Source of the DNA: JBKHJZ01 sp046537875
GTDB taxonomy: Bacteria; Actinomycetota; Acidimicrobiia; Acidimicrobiales; VFJN01
DNA length: 18,677 bases
Direction of reading: 5' to 3'
Assembly (NCBI GenBank): GCA_046537875.1
Contig: JBKHJZ010000049.1
Span: 1 to 18,677, forward strand
A program made the position numbers and the translations under genes. Below are positions 1-5,598 of the stretch, piece after piece (the stretch's first letter is position 1; each line of letters begins with the position of its first letter). Below the pieces are notes generated by a model that was not told where the DNA came from, searched no databases, and worked only from the letters and a program-made list of their open reading frames with translations.

Positions 1-1299
1 GTCGAACCCCGCGCCCGCCCACCGTCGGGCCGACGAGAACGGCACCCGCCACGTCACCCGCCAGCCGGGCGGGCCGAAGCGGGCACCGATGGCCCGCAGG
101 CTGGCGTTGGGCTCCGGGTCGGCCGCCGCGAGGGCGCCGAGCGCCGCCTCCACGTCCCCGGCGTCTTCGGTCGGAGCCTCGCGGTGTGCGTCGCCGTCGC
201 CCCCGTTCGTGGCGCGGTCGCCCCGGGACGCTGCGCCACCGGCCCCGTCGAGCGCCCGGCACGATGCCACCACCAGCGTGGGCTCGGTGATCGTGCCGGT
301 CTTGTCGATGCACACCACGTCGACGCGGGCGAGCCCCTCGATCGCGGCGAGCTCCTGGACGAGCACCCGCCGGCGGCCGAGCCGGACGACGCTGGCCGCG
401 AACGCGACGCTGGTGAGCAGCACCAGCCCCTCCGGGATCATGCTGCCGATGCCCGCCACCGATCCCCGGATCGCCCCGGGCAGCGACACGTCGGTGCGGA
501 GCTGGCTGGCGATCAGCAGGGCGGCAGTCGGGACGATGAGCCAGGTGACGTAGCGGAGGATCACGTCGGTGCCCCGGCGCAGCTCCGAGCGCACCAGCGA
601 GAACCGCCGCGCCTCGCTGGCCAGCCGGTTGGCGTACGACTCGACGCCCACCGCCCCGGTGCGGTACCAGCCGCCGCCGGCGGTGACGAAGCTGCCGGAG
701 AGGACCCGGTCGCCCGCCGCCTTGGCGACCGGCACGGACTCGCCGGTCAGCAGCGACTCGTCCACCTCCAGCTCGTCGGCCGCGGCGACGTCGCCGTCGG
801 TCACCACCTGCGATCCCGGCCGGAGCTCGACCAGCTCGTCGGCCACGATGTCGTGGACGCCCACCTGGCGTCGCTCGCCGCCGCGGGCGACCGTCACCGG
901 TTCGGTGCTCAGCAGGGTCAGCCGGTCGAGCGTCCTCTTCGCCCGCCACTCCTGGACGATGCCGATCAGCGCGTTGGTCACCAGCACGATGCCGAACAGC
1001 GCGTCCTGCAGCGGTCCCACGGTGAGGATGACCACCAGCAGCGTGCCCAGGATGGCGTTGAACCTGGTGAGGACGTTCGCCCGGACGATCTGGCCCACGC
1101 TGCGGCCGGTGCCGTCCGGGGCCTTGTTCACCAGCCCCCGGGCGACCCGGTCGGCCACCTCGGCGTCGCTCAGGCCCCGCACGCCGGGCGGCAGCGCCGG
1201 GGTGGCCACGGTGCCGGTCGCGGTGCTCTGCGACTCCTTGCCGCCGCGTACGGTGGTCACCACGCCATCCTGCCCGGTCGCGTCCCGGACGACCCGCAT
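1..1299 (-). CDS. ctpE: CtpE-like cation (probably Ca2+) P-type ATPase, partial at the C-terminus
   Basis: The N-terminal 433 residues of a P-type ATPase; the gene runs off the left edge, so the rest of the N domain, the hinge and the C-terminal membrane helices are missing. Visible in order: a cytosolic start with GLSDAEVADRV, membrane helices near residues 65-110, the actuator domain with LTGES at 184-188, a membrane segment carrying MIPEGLVLLTS (PEGL 289-292), and the phosphorylation motif DKTGT with Asp332. The phrases VGQIVRANV, EGLARVDVVC and the N-domain VPFSSARRW closely match mycobacterial CtpE, described as a calcium-uptake ATPase, so Ca2+ transport is inferred from the family. The ATG at 1299 lacks a clear Shine-Dalgarno; in-frame GTGs at 1365, 1263 and 1260 are alternatives. 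A proline/glycine/acidic stretch follows DKTGT (roughly residues 350-370). It is divergent from the AAA+ gene. Confidence 0.9.
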   Translation of the reverse strand, partial: MRVVRDATGQDGVVTTVRGGKESQSTATGTVATPALPPGVRGLSDAEVADRVARGLVNKAPDGTGRSVGQIVRANVLTRFNAILGTLLVVILTVGPLQDALFGIVLVTNALIGIVQEWRAKRTLDRLTLLSTEPVTVARGGERRQVGVHDIVADELVELRPGSQVVTDGDVAAADELEVDESLLTGESVPVAKAAGDRVLSGSFVTAGGGWYRTGAVGVESYANRLASEARRFSLVRSELRRGTDVILRYVTWLIVPTAALLIASQLRTDVSLPGAIRGSVAGIGSMIPEGLVLLTSVAFAASVVRLGRRRVLVQELAAIEGLARVDVVCIDKTGTITEPTLVVASCRALDGAGGAASRGDRATNGGDGDAHREAPTEDAGDVEAALGALAAADPEPNASLRAIGARFGPPGWRVTWRVPFSSARRWAGAGFD

Positions 1300-1376
1300 C
1301 GGCCGCTCACGGGCCGCGCCACCGGAGGATCTTCGTCCCCATCGGTGGCCCCGCGGGGTCCGCACGGCCGATCGCG

Positions 1377-1386
1377 ACTGTAGGTT
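1377..1386. promoter_or_regulatory. Overlapping divergent -10 boxes for the ATPase and AAA+ genes
   Basis: The plus strand has TAGGTT at 1381-1386, ending 7 nt before the AAA+ ATG at 1394, the spacing expected for a leaderless transcript. The minus strand has TACAGT at 1377-1382, pointing toward the P-type ATPase gene. The two hexamers share the TA step at 1381-1382, so two polymerases could not occupy both at once. No convincing -35 was seen for either. Assigned by pattern only. Confidence 0.45.
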
Positions 1387-1393
1387 GGCGCGC

Positions 1394-2806
1394 ATGTCGG
1401 ACCAGCCCCGTGCCACCACCCTGGGCGAGCTGCGGGCGTCGGGCTGGCGCTCGGTGCCCGTCAAGGACGAGATGCGCCGCAACGCCGTGGAGCGCATCGC
1501 CGCCGGCAAGCCGTTGATCGACTCGGTGCAGGGCTACGAGGAGACGGTCCTGCCCCAGCTCGAGAACGCGATGCTGGCCGGGCACGACGTGATCTTCCTC
1601 GGGGAGCGGGGACAGGCCAAGACCCGCATGATCCGCTCGCTGGTCGGCCTGCTCGACGAGTGGATGCCGATCGTCGCCGGCAGCGAGATCAACGACGACC
1701 CCGAGCACCCCGTGTCGCGCCACGCCCGCGACCTGATCGCCGAGCGGGGAGAGGGCACGCCGATCGACTGGGTGCATCGCGACAAGCGCTTCGGCGAGAA
1801 GCTCGCCACCCCCGACACCTCGATCGCCGACCTCATCGGCGAGGTCGACCCGATCAAGGTCGCCGAGGGCCGCTACCTCTCCGACGAGCTCACGCTCCAC
1901 TACGGGCTGGTGCCGCGCACCAACCGGGGCGTCTTCGCCATCAACGAGCTGCCCGACCTGGCCGAGCGGATCCAGGTCGGCCTGCTCAACGTGCTCGAGG
2001 AGCGCGACGTGCAGGTGCGGGGCTACAAGATCCGGCTGCCGCTCGACGTGGTGCTGGTCGCCTCGGCGAACCCCGAGGACTACACGAACCGGGGACGCAT
2101 CATCACCCCCCTCAAGGACCGCTTCGGCAGCCAGATCCGCACCCACTACCCGCTCACCGTCGAGACCGAGGTGGCCATCGCCCGGCAGGAGGCCCGGCCC
2201 TTCGACGCCGAGGGCGTGCGGGTGACGGTGCCCGACCACATGACCGAGATCGTCGCCACGCTCAGCCACCTTGCCCGCGACAGCGCGCACATCAACCAGC
2301 GGTCCGGGGTGTCGGTGCGGCTGACCGTGTCGAACCACGAGGTGATGGTGGCCAACGCCACCCGCCGGGCGCTGCGCCACGGGGAGCGCGACGTGGCACC
2401 CCGGGTGAGCGACCTCGACGCCCTGGCCGCGTCGACCATGGGCAAGGTCGAGATCGAGTCGCTCGACGACGGTCGTGACGAGCAGATCGCCGAGAACCTG
2501 CTGCGGGCGGCGATCCTCACCGTGTTCCGCCAGCGCATCAACCCCGGCCGCCTCCGCGAGATCGTGGTGGCCTTCGACGAGGGGGCGGTGGTCCACACCG
2601 GCGAGGACGTGTCCTCGGGCGACCTCGCCCGCCTGGTGGAGACCGTGTCCGCGCTCCGCGAGCCGGTCAACCAGCTCACGGGCGGCGACGAGAGCCCGGC
2701 CGTGGTGGCGAGCGCCGTCGAGCTGGTGCTGGAGGGCCTCCACCTGTCGAAGCGCCTCAACAAGGACGCGATCGACGGGCGCGCCACCTACCGCTCCCGC
2801 ACCTGA
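1394..2806 (+). CDS. MoxR/magnesium-chelatase-type AAA+ ATPase (Rv0958-like)
   Basis: A 470-aa AAA+ ATPase of the ChlI/MoxR group, probably a cytosolic chaperone-like motor acting with a von Willebrand A partner. Walker A is GERGQAKT at 70-77. The Walker B region FAINELPDL (181-189) has Asn where the consensus has Asp, but keeps the Glu. The sensor-1-like segment VASANPEDY ends at residue 230, and an Arg-finger-like PLKDRFG (239-245) follows. It closely resembles mycobacterial Rv0958, called a possible magnesium chelatase, although real chelatase work is unlikely without bchD/bchH homologues. The start was chosen because TAGGTT lies 7 nt upstream and the protein begins there like its relatives; the frame is open much further upstream. 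The likely partner, the VWA protein at 11553, is not adjacent as it is in mycobacteria. The last codons lie in a repeat that reappears at 3641. Confidence 0.9.
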   Translation: MSDQPRATTLGELRASGWRSVPVKDEMRRNAVERIAAGKPLIDSVQGYEETVLPQLENAMLAGHDVIFLGERGQAKTRMIRSLVGLLDEWMPIVAGSEINDDPEHPVSRHARDLIAERGEGTPIDWVHRDKRFGEKLATPDTSIADLIGEVDPIKVAEGRYLSDELTLHYGLVPRTNRGVFAINELPDLAERIQVGLLNVLEERDVQVRGYKIRLPLDVVLVASANPEDYTNRGRIITPLKDRFGSQIRTHYPLTVETEVAIARQEARPFDAEGVRVTVPDHMTEIVATLSHLARDSAHINQRSGVSVRLTVSNHEVMVANATRRALRHGERDVAPRVSDLDALAASTMGKVEIESLDDGRDEQIAENLLRAAILTVFRQRINPGRLREIVVAFDEGAVVHTGEDVSSGDLARLVETVSALREPVNQLTGGDESPAVVASAVELVLEGLHLSKRLNKDAIDGRATYRSRT

Positions 2807-2810
2807 GCCG
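2783..2810 (+). repeat. 28-bp direct repeat, copy A (3' end of the AAA+ gene)
   Basis: A 28-bp sequence containing CTACCGCTCCCGCACCTGAG. It encodes the last residues and the stop codon of the AAA+ ATPase. An identical 28-bp copy lies at 3641-3668 and a 23-bp near-copy starts 31 bp downstream of the matching part of this one. The two exact copies bracket the dsbA-like gene. Confidence 0.85.
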
Positions 2811-2817
2811 GGCTACG

Positions 2818-2840
2818 GCTACCGCTCCCGCACGTGAGCC
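2818..2840 (+). repeat. Degenerate direct repeat, copy B
   Basis: A 23-bp segment matching 2787-2809 at 21 of 23 positions (changes at the first base and in CACGTGAG versus CACCTGAG). It sits in tandem with copy A at a 31-bp period, and precedes hairpin element 1 by 22 bp, the same order and nearly the same spacing as copy C and hairpin element 2. Confidence 0.75.
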
Positions 2841-2860
2841 CGGGGGCGGTCGCTCACTGG

Positions 2861-2910
2861 CGTTCTGGCAGCGGTGGTTGGTGGTGGAAGAAGCGAGCGC
2901 TGCCAGAACG
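2861..2910. repeat. Hairpin repeat element 1
   Basis: Perfect 13-bp inverted arms (CGTTCTGGCAGCG at 2861-2873 and its complement at 2898-2910) around a 24-bp centre. The 46-bp core (2863-2908) matches element 3 at 42 of 46 positions. It lies between the convergent stop codons of the AAA+ and dsbA-like genes, so it could also act as a bidirectional transcription terminator, though there is no T-run. Confidence 0.85.
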
Positions 2911-2945
2911 AGCCTGCGGGCCGGGGCGTCGGCGGCCGGGCGGTG

Positions 2946-3590
2946 TCAACCGGGGTCCTGTGCGAGGCGCTCGGCCGCCCGGTCGAGCACGCGCACGAAG
3001 GTGTCGACGTCCTGCGCGCCGGGCACCATCCACCGGTCCTCCACCACGAAGGTCGGCACCGCGTGGATGTCGCGCTCGGCGGCGGCCCGCTCGTCGGCCC
3101 GCACCGCGTCGGTGAAGGCGCCCCTGGCGAGCACCTCACCGGCTTCGTCGGCGTCGAGCCCGGCGTCCCCGGCCAGGCGGGTCAGCACGCGGTGGTCGGC
3201 CACGTCGGCGTTGTCGGTGAAGTAGGCGCGGAACAAGCTGCGGATCACTCGCGCCTGGGCCTCCGGTCCGCCCGCAGCCAGCGACCACGCGCTCAGCCGA
3301 TGGGCGTCGAACGTGTTGACCCGGCGCTTGGCCTGCCAGCGGAACTCGATGCCGGCGTCGGCACCGATCCGGGCGAGGCGGTCGTGGGCGGCCGACACCG
3401 CGGCGGGACCGCCGAACTTGCGGGCCAGGTAGGCGTCGAGCGGCTCCCCGCTGGGTGGCACGGTGGGGTCGAGCTCGAACGCGCGGTACGTCACCTCGAC
3501 GTCGCCGGCGCGCTCCGCGGCCTCGCCGAACCGGCGATGTCCCACGTAGCACCACGGGCAGACGACGTCGGACCAGATCTCCACCCTCAT
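2946..3590 (-). CDS. DsbA-family thiol oxidoreductase, FrnE-like
   Basis: A 214-aa thioredoxin-fold protein of the DsbA/FrnE/2-hydroxychromene-2-carboxylate isomerase superfamily. The active-site CPWC is at residues 11-14, immediately after the first strand (VEIWSDVV); the all-helical insertion follows, and the cis-proline loop is HAVPTFVV with Pro179. The length suits FrnE-like members. There is no signal peptide, so a cytoplasmic disulfide oxidoreductase or isomerase is more likely than a secreted one. The start at 3590 matches the family's MRVEIWSD beginning; a longer in-frame reading (to 3911) only translates the upstream hairpin repeats and is rejected. The Shine-Dalgarno is weak (GGCTGGGG). 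It is convergent with the AAA+ gene and flanked on both sides by copies of the compound repeat, so it may be a mobile or recently inserted cargo gene. The substrate is unknown. Confidence 0.88.
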   Translation of the reverse strand: MRVEIWSDVVCPWCYVGHRRFGEAAERAGDVEVTYRAFELDPTVPPSGEPLDAYLARKFGGPAAVSAAHDRLARIGADAGIEFRWQAKRRVNTFDAHRLSAWSLAAGGPEAQARVIRSLFRAYFTDNADVADHRVLTRLAGDAGLDADEAGEVLARGAFTDAVRADERAAAERDIHAVPTFVVEDRWMVPGAQDVDTFVRVLDRAAERLAQDPG

Positions 3591-3640
3591 CGCCCCAGCC
3601 AACAGCGGCGCCGGCGAGGGCATTCCGGCGGTCCGGGCGA

Positions 3641-3668
3641 GCCACCTACCGCTCCCGCACCTGAGCCG
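3641..3668 (+). repeat. 28-bp direct repeat, copy C
   Basis: Identical to 2783-2810, which contains the end of the AAA+ coding sequence and its TGA. Here it is non-coding, 50 bp upstream of the dsbA-like start codon (on the far side from the AAA+ gene), and followed 19 bp later by hairpin element 2. Confidence 0.85.
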
Positions 3669-3687
3669 AGGTTGTCCGTCCCCGCTG

Positions 3688-3733
3688 TTCTGGCAGCGGC
3701 GGTTGGTGGCGGGCGAAGTGGGCGCTGCCAGAA
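3688..3733. repeat. Hairpin repeat element 2
   Basis: The 46-bp element with 11-bp inverted arms TTCTGGCAGCG (3688-3698) and CGCTGCCAGAA (3723-3733). It matches element 3 at 44 of 46 positions and is in the same orientation. With element 3 and copy C it fills most of the 335-bp stretch 3591-3925, in which no gene is supported. Confidence 0.88.
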
Positions 3734-3768
3734 TGAGGCGGAGTTCGGGGACGGCGGCGCCGCAGTTG

Positions 3769-3814
3769 TTCTGGCAGCGGTGGTTGGTGGCGGGCGAAGT
3801 GAGCGCTGCCAGAA
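3769..3814. repeat. Hairpin repeat element 3
   Basis: Third copy of the 46-bp element, 81 bp after element 2 start-to-start. Arms are TTCTGGCAGCG (3769-3779) and CGCTGCCAGAA (3804-3814), extended by one further G/C pair at 3768 and 3815. The centre reads GGTTGGTGGCGGGCGAAGTG, the same as in element 2 apart from one flanking base. Confidence 0.88.
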
Positions 3815-3884
3815 CCGGCGTGCCGTCCGCACGACGCGGGGTTCGCCCAGTGGGGGGCGACATCGCTCGTCCCGGGCACGGTCG

Positions 3885-3916
3885 TACCCTTGCCTGCAGG
3901 AGATCAGGCAAGGAGG
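3885..3916 (+). promoter_or_regulatory. Promoter, inverted repeat and Shine-Dalgarno of the ABM-like gene
   Basis: TACCCT at 3885-3890 is a -10 candidate. A perfect 9-bp inverted repeat follows: CCTTGCCTG at 3888-3896 and CAGGCAAGG at 3905-3913, with 8 bp between. The right arm overlaps the strong AGGAGG (3911-3916), which is 9 nt before the ATG at 3926. If transcription starts after the -10, the left arm is mostly untranscribed and the repeat is a DNA operator; if it starts further upstream, the RNA hairpin would mask the ribosome site. Confidence 0.55.
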
Positions 3917-3925
3917 TGGCGGTCC

Positions 3926-4525
3926 ATGTTCGTCCAGGTCATCCGAGGCGAGGCGGCCGACCCGGCGGCGCTGCGCCGACAGTTCGGGAAGTGGGGCGAG
4001 GAGCTGAGGCCGGGCGCGTCCGGCTTCGACAGCGCGATCCAGGGGGTCACCGACGACGGGCGGTTCATCGCGCTGGTGTGCTTCGAGTCGGCGGAGGCCG
4101 CCCGTGCCAACAGCGAGCGTCCGGAGCAAGGGGAGTGGTGGCAGGAGACCGCAAGCGCTCTTCGGGGCGAGCCGGTGTTCATCGACTGCAACGAGGTCGA
4201 CACGTTCCTGGCCGGGCCGTCCACCGAGGTCGGGTTCGTGCAGGCCATGCAGGGTGGACCTGCCGACCGGTCACGGCTCCAGGAGCTCGACCAGTCCTTC
4301 GAGGCGGTGGCCGGGGAGCACCGGCCGGAGGTGATCGGCGGCCTGCGCGCCTGGCACTCTGACGGACGGTTCACGCAGGCCGTGTACTTCACCAGCGAGG
4401 ACGCGGCGCGAGCGGGCGAGTCGCAGCAACCGCCGCCCGAGATCGAGCAAACGATGGCCGAGCAACGGGCGGCCTGGGGCGACATGGAGTGGCTCGACCT
4501 GCGGGATCCCTGGGTGCTGGTGTGA
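3926..4525 (+). CDS. Hypothetical protein with two ABM-like (dimeric alpha/beta-barrel) domains
   Basis: A 199-aa protein I do not recognise as a named family. It contains an internal duplication: residues 1-95 (MFVQVIRGEA, DDGRFIALVCFESAEAAR, WWQETASAL) and 102-195 (VGFVQAMQGG, SDGRFTQAVYFTSEDAAR, IEQTMAEQ). Each half has the strand, helix, strand, strand, helix, strand pattern of antibiotic-biosynthesis-monooxygenase-like ferredoxin folds, so the chain may form by itself the barrel that small ABM proteins make as dimers. No cofactor site or signal peptide is evident; a catalytic function should not be assumed. The start at 3926 is set by AGGAGG 9 nt upstream. It is preceded by the hairpin repeats and a regulatory inverted repeat, and is convergent with the cytochrome gene, whose stop codon is only 4 nt beyond its own. 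Confidence 0.8.
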   Translation: MFVQVIRGEAADPAALRRQFGKWGEELRPGASGFDSAIQGVTDDGRFIALVCFESAEAARANSERPEQGEWWQETASALRGEPVFIDCNEVDTFLAGPSTEVGFVQAMQGGPADRSRLQELDQSFEAVAGEHRPEVIGGLRAWHSDGRFTQAVYFTSEDAARAGESQQPPPEIEQTMAEQRAAWGDMEWLDLRDPWVLV

Positions 4526-4529
4526 GCCG

Positions 4530-4895
4530 TCACCCGGCGGCGCCGGCGACGTACTCCGAGAGCGTGTCGATCTCCTCGTCGCTGAGCTGATCGTCGAGCA
4601 CCGGCATCAGCCCGGGGCCGCTGCTGATCGCGTTCCTGACCTGCTCGGCGCTCGGTTGCACCTGGTCGAGGCTCGGGCCGGTCGTGCCGTCGGTGCCCGC
4701 ATCCTCCAGCACGTGGCAGCTCCCGCACGAGGGGCTGGTGCCCCCCACGAACAGCTCCTGGCCCGGCGACTCGCCGTTGCCGTCGGTGGGTGCGGCCCCG
4801 TTCCCGTTCCCGTCGCCGCCTCCGTCGTCGCCGCATGCCGTGAGCGCTCCGGCGGCCACGACCACTGCGAGCACTCGGCGTACCGGACGCCTCAT
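4530..4895 (-). CDS. Class I c-type cytochrome lipoprotein
   Basis: A 121-aa exported electron carrier. The N-terminus MRRPVRR, a hydrophobic segment and the lipobox LTAC (residues 18-21) predict lipid attachment at Cys21 on the outer face of the membrane. A Gly/Asp/Asn-rich flexible linker (22-45) leads to a small haem domain with CGSCH at 57-61 (two thioethers plus His61) and the likely axial Met97 in GLMP, then a C-terminal helix (SDEEIDTLSEYV). This is the layout of short monohaem cytochromes that feed or accept electrons at respiratory complexes; the partner is not in the window. The start at 4895 fits the signal peptide and has GGAGGTGGAGG just upstream; a longer reading to 4952 adds no signal-like sequence. 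It is convergent with the ABM-like gene. Confidence 0.88.
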   Translation of the reverse strand: MRRPVRRVLAVVVAAGALTACGDDGGGDGNGNGAAPTDGNGESPGQELFVGGTSPSCGSCHVLEDAGTDGTTGPSLDQVQPSAEQVRNAISSGPGLMPVLDDQLSDEEIDTLSEYVAGAAG

Positions 4896-5018
4896 CGGAC
4901 CTCCACCTCCATCGCCGTGTCGCACCACTCCGGCGCGGTCCTGCGCGGCCATGCTGCCCTCCTCCGCCAGGGGTGCGTCCGGCGGGGTCTACCCGAGCGG
5001 CGCCGGCTCAACCCCGAC

Positions 5019-5507
5019 TCAGACCCAGCGGAGGTCGTCACCGTCGATCGCGTCGACGACCTCGCCGCACGTGGGGCAGTACCAGCGGGCCTCCAGCGCG
5101 GTGCCGCAGCGCGCGTGGGCGATCGGGCCGTCTCCCGGCCCGGCGGGCGGTGCGGGCCGCTGGGTCGCGCCCCACTGGGCGAGCATCCGCAGGGCCCCGG
5201 CGAGGTCGGCGCCGGCGGCGGTGAGCCGGTAGGCGTGGCGCACCGGCCGGCGAGAGTAGGGCTCTCCGACGATCAGCCCGTCGCGCTCGAGGCGTTCGAG
5301 ACGCTTGGACAGGATGTTCGGCGCGATCCCCTCGAGCTGGGCGAGCAGGTCGCCGAACCGGCGCGGTCCCGGGAGCAGGGCACCGACCACCTGGAGGGAC
5401 CACCGGTCGCCGACCCGCTCGGCCGCCTCGGCCAGCGCGACGGGGCTGATCTCGGGTGGCGGGTGCGCGGTGCTGCCGCCTGCGTCCCGGCCGGTGGAGA
5501 GGGTCAT
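5019..5507 (-). CDS. HxlR-family winged-helix transcriptional regulator with C-terminal zinc-ribbon-like tail
   Basis: A 162-aa DNA-binding regulator. The HxlR core (about 20-115) is clear: ISPVALAEAAERVGDRWSLQ, the wing region FGDLLAQLEGIAPNILSKRLERLERDGLI, and the wing strands VRHAYRLTAAGADL. Many redox-sensing HxlR/YodB proteins have Cys at the start of the core (CPV); here it is Ser21, so thiol sensing at that site is lost. Instead the tail has His131, Cys134, Cys144 and Cys147 (CGTALEARWYCPTCG), a possible zinc or metal site. The ATG at 5507 lies 6 nt after TACACT (5514-5519), suggesting a leaderless message. It is divergent from the protease at 5599, with an inverted repeat between them, so it probably represses itself and the protease. 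Its ligand is unknown. Confidence 0.9.
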   Translation of the reverse strand: MTLSTGRDAGGSTAHPPPEISPVALAEAAERVGDRWSLQVVGALLPGPRRFGDLLAQLEGIAPNILSKRLERLERDGLIVGEPYSRRPVRHAYRLTAAGADLAGALRMLAQWGATQRPAPPAGPGDGPIAHARCGTALEARWYCPTCGEVVDAIDGDDLRWV

Positions 5508-5513
5508 CGGGAC

Positions 5514-5519
5514 AGTGTA
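5514..5519 (-). promoter_or_regulatory. -10 box of the hxlR-type gene (probable leaderless promoter)
   Basis: TACACT on the minus strand, ending 6 nt before the ATG at 5507. That spacing puts the predicted transcription start at or next to the start codon. There is no Shine-Dalgarno at the expected place, which supports leaderless translation. No good -35 was seen. Confidence 0.5.
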
Positions 5520-5529
5520 GCCAAGGCTT

Positions 5530-5552
5530 GTCACTTGCAGATTGCTAGTGAC
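5530..5552. promoter_or_regulatory. Inverted-repeat operator in the hxlR/protease divergent promoter region
   Basis: Perfect half-sites GTCACT (5530-5535) and AGTGAC (5547-5552) separated by 11 bp, about 1.5 helical turns centre to centre. The site lies between a -35-like TTGTCA (5528-5533) and a -10-like TATCAT (5553-5558) for the protease gene (spacer 19 bp, longer than usual) and just upstream of the regulator's own -10. A dimeric winged-helix repressor bound here would block both promoters. The most likely binder is the adjacent HxlR protein (inference). Confidence 0.6.
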
Positions 5553-5598
5553 TATCATCGGCGCAGGCACAGGCCGGCTGCGATACCAGGAGGCACCC

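Noticed and set aside
184..1383. A 399-codon open frame on the plus strand over the P-type ATPase
   Set aside because: The minus-strand frame carries LTGES and DKTGT; the plus-strand product is compositionally biased and has no domain.
1394..2806. A true magnesium chelatase subunit for chlorophyll synthesis
   Set aside because: No other chlorophyll or cobalamin genes are nearby and the closest resemblance is to the Rv0958-type AAA+ proteins of non-photosynthetic actinobacteria.
2783..3814. CRISPR-like array
   Set aside because: Repeats are few, palindromic elements are unevenly spaced, a gene lies between them, and there is no cas gene.
3591..3911. N-terminal extension of the DsbA-like protein
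   Set aside because: The extra residues translate the hairpin repeats, and the family begins at MRVEIWSD.
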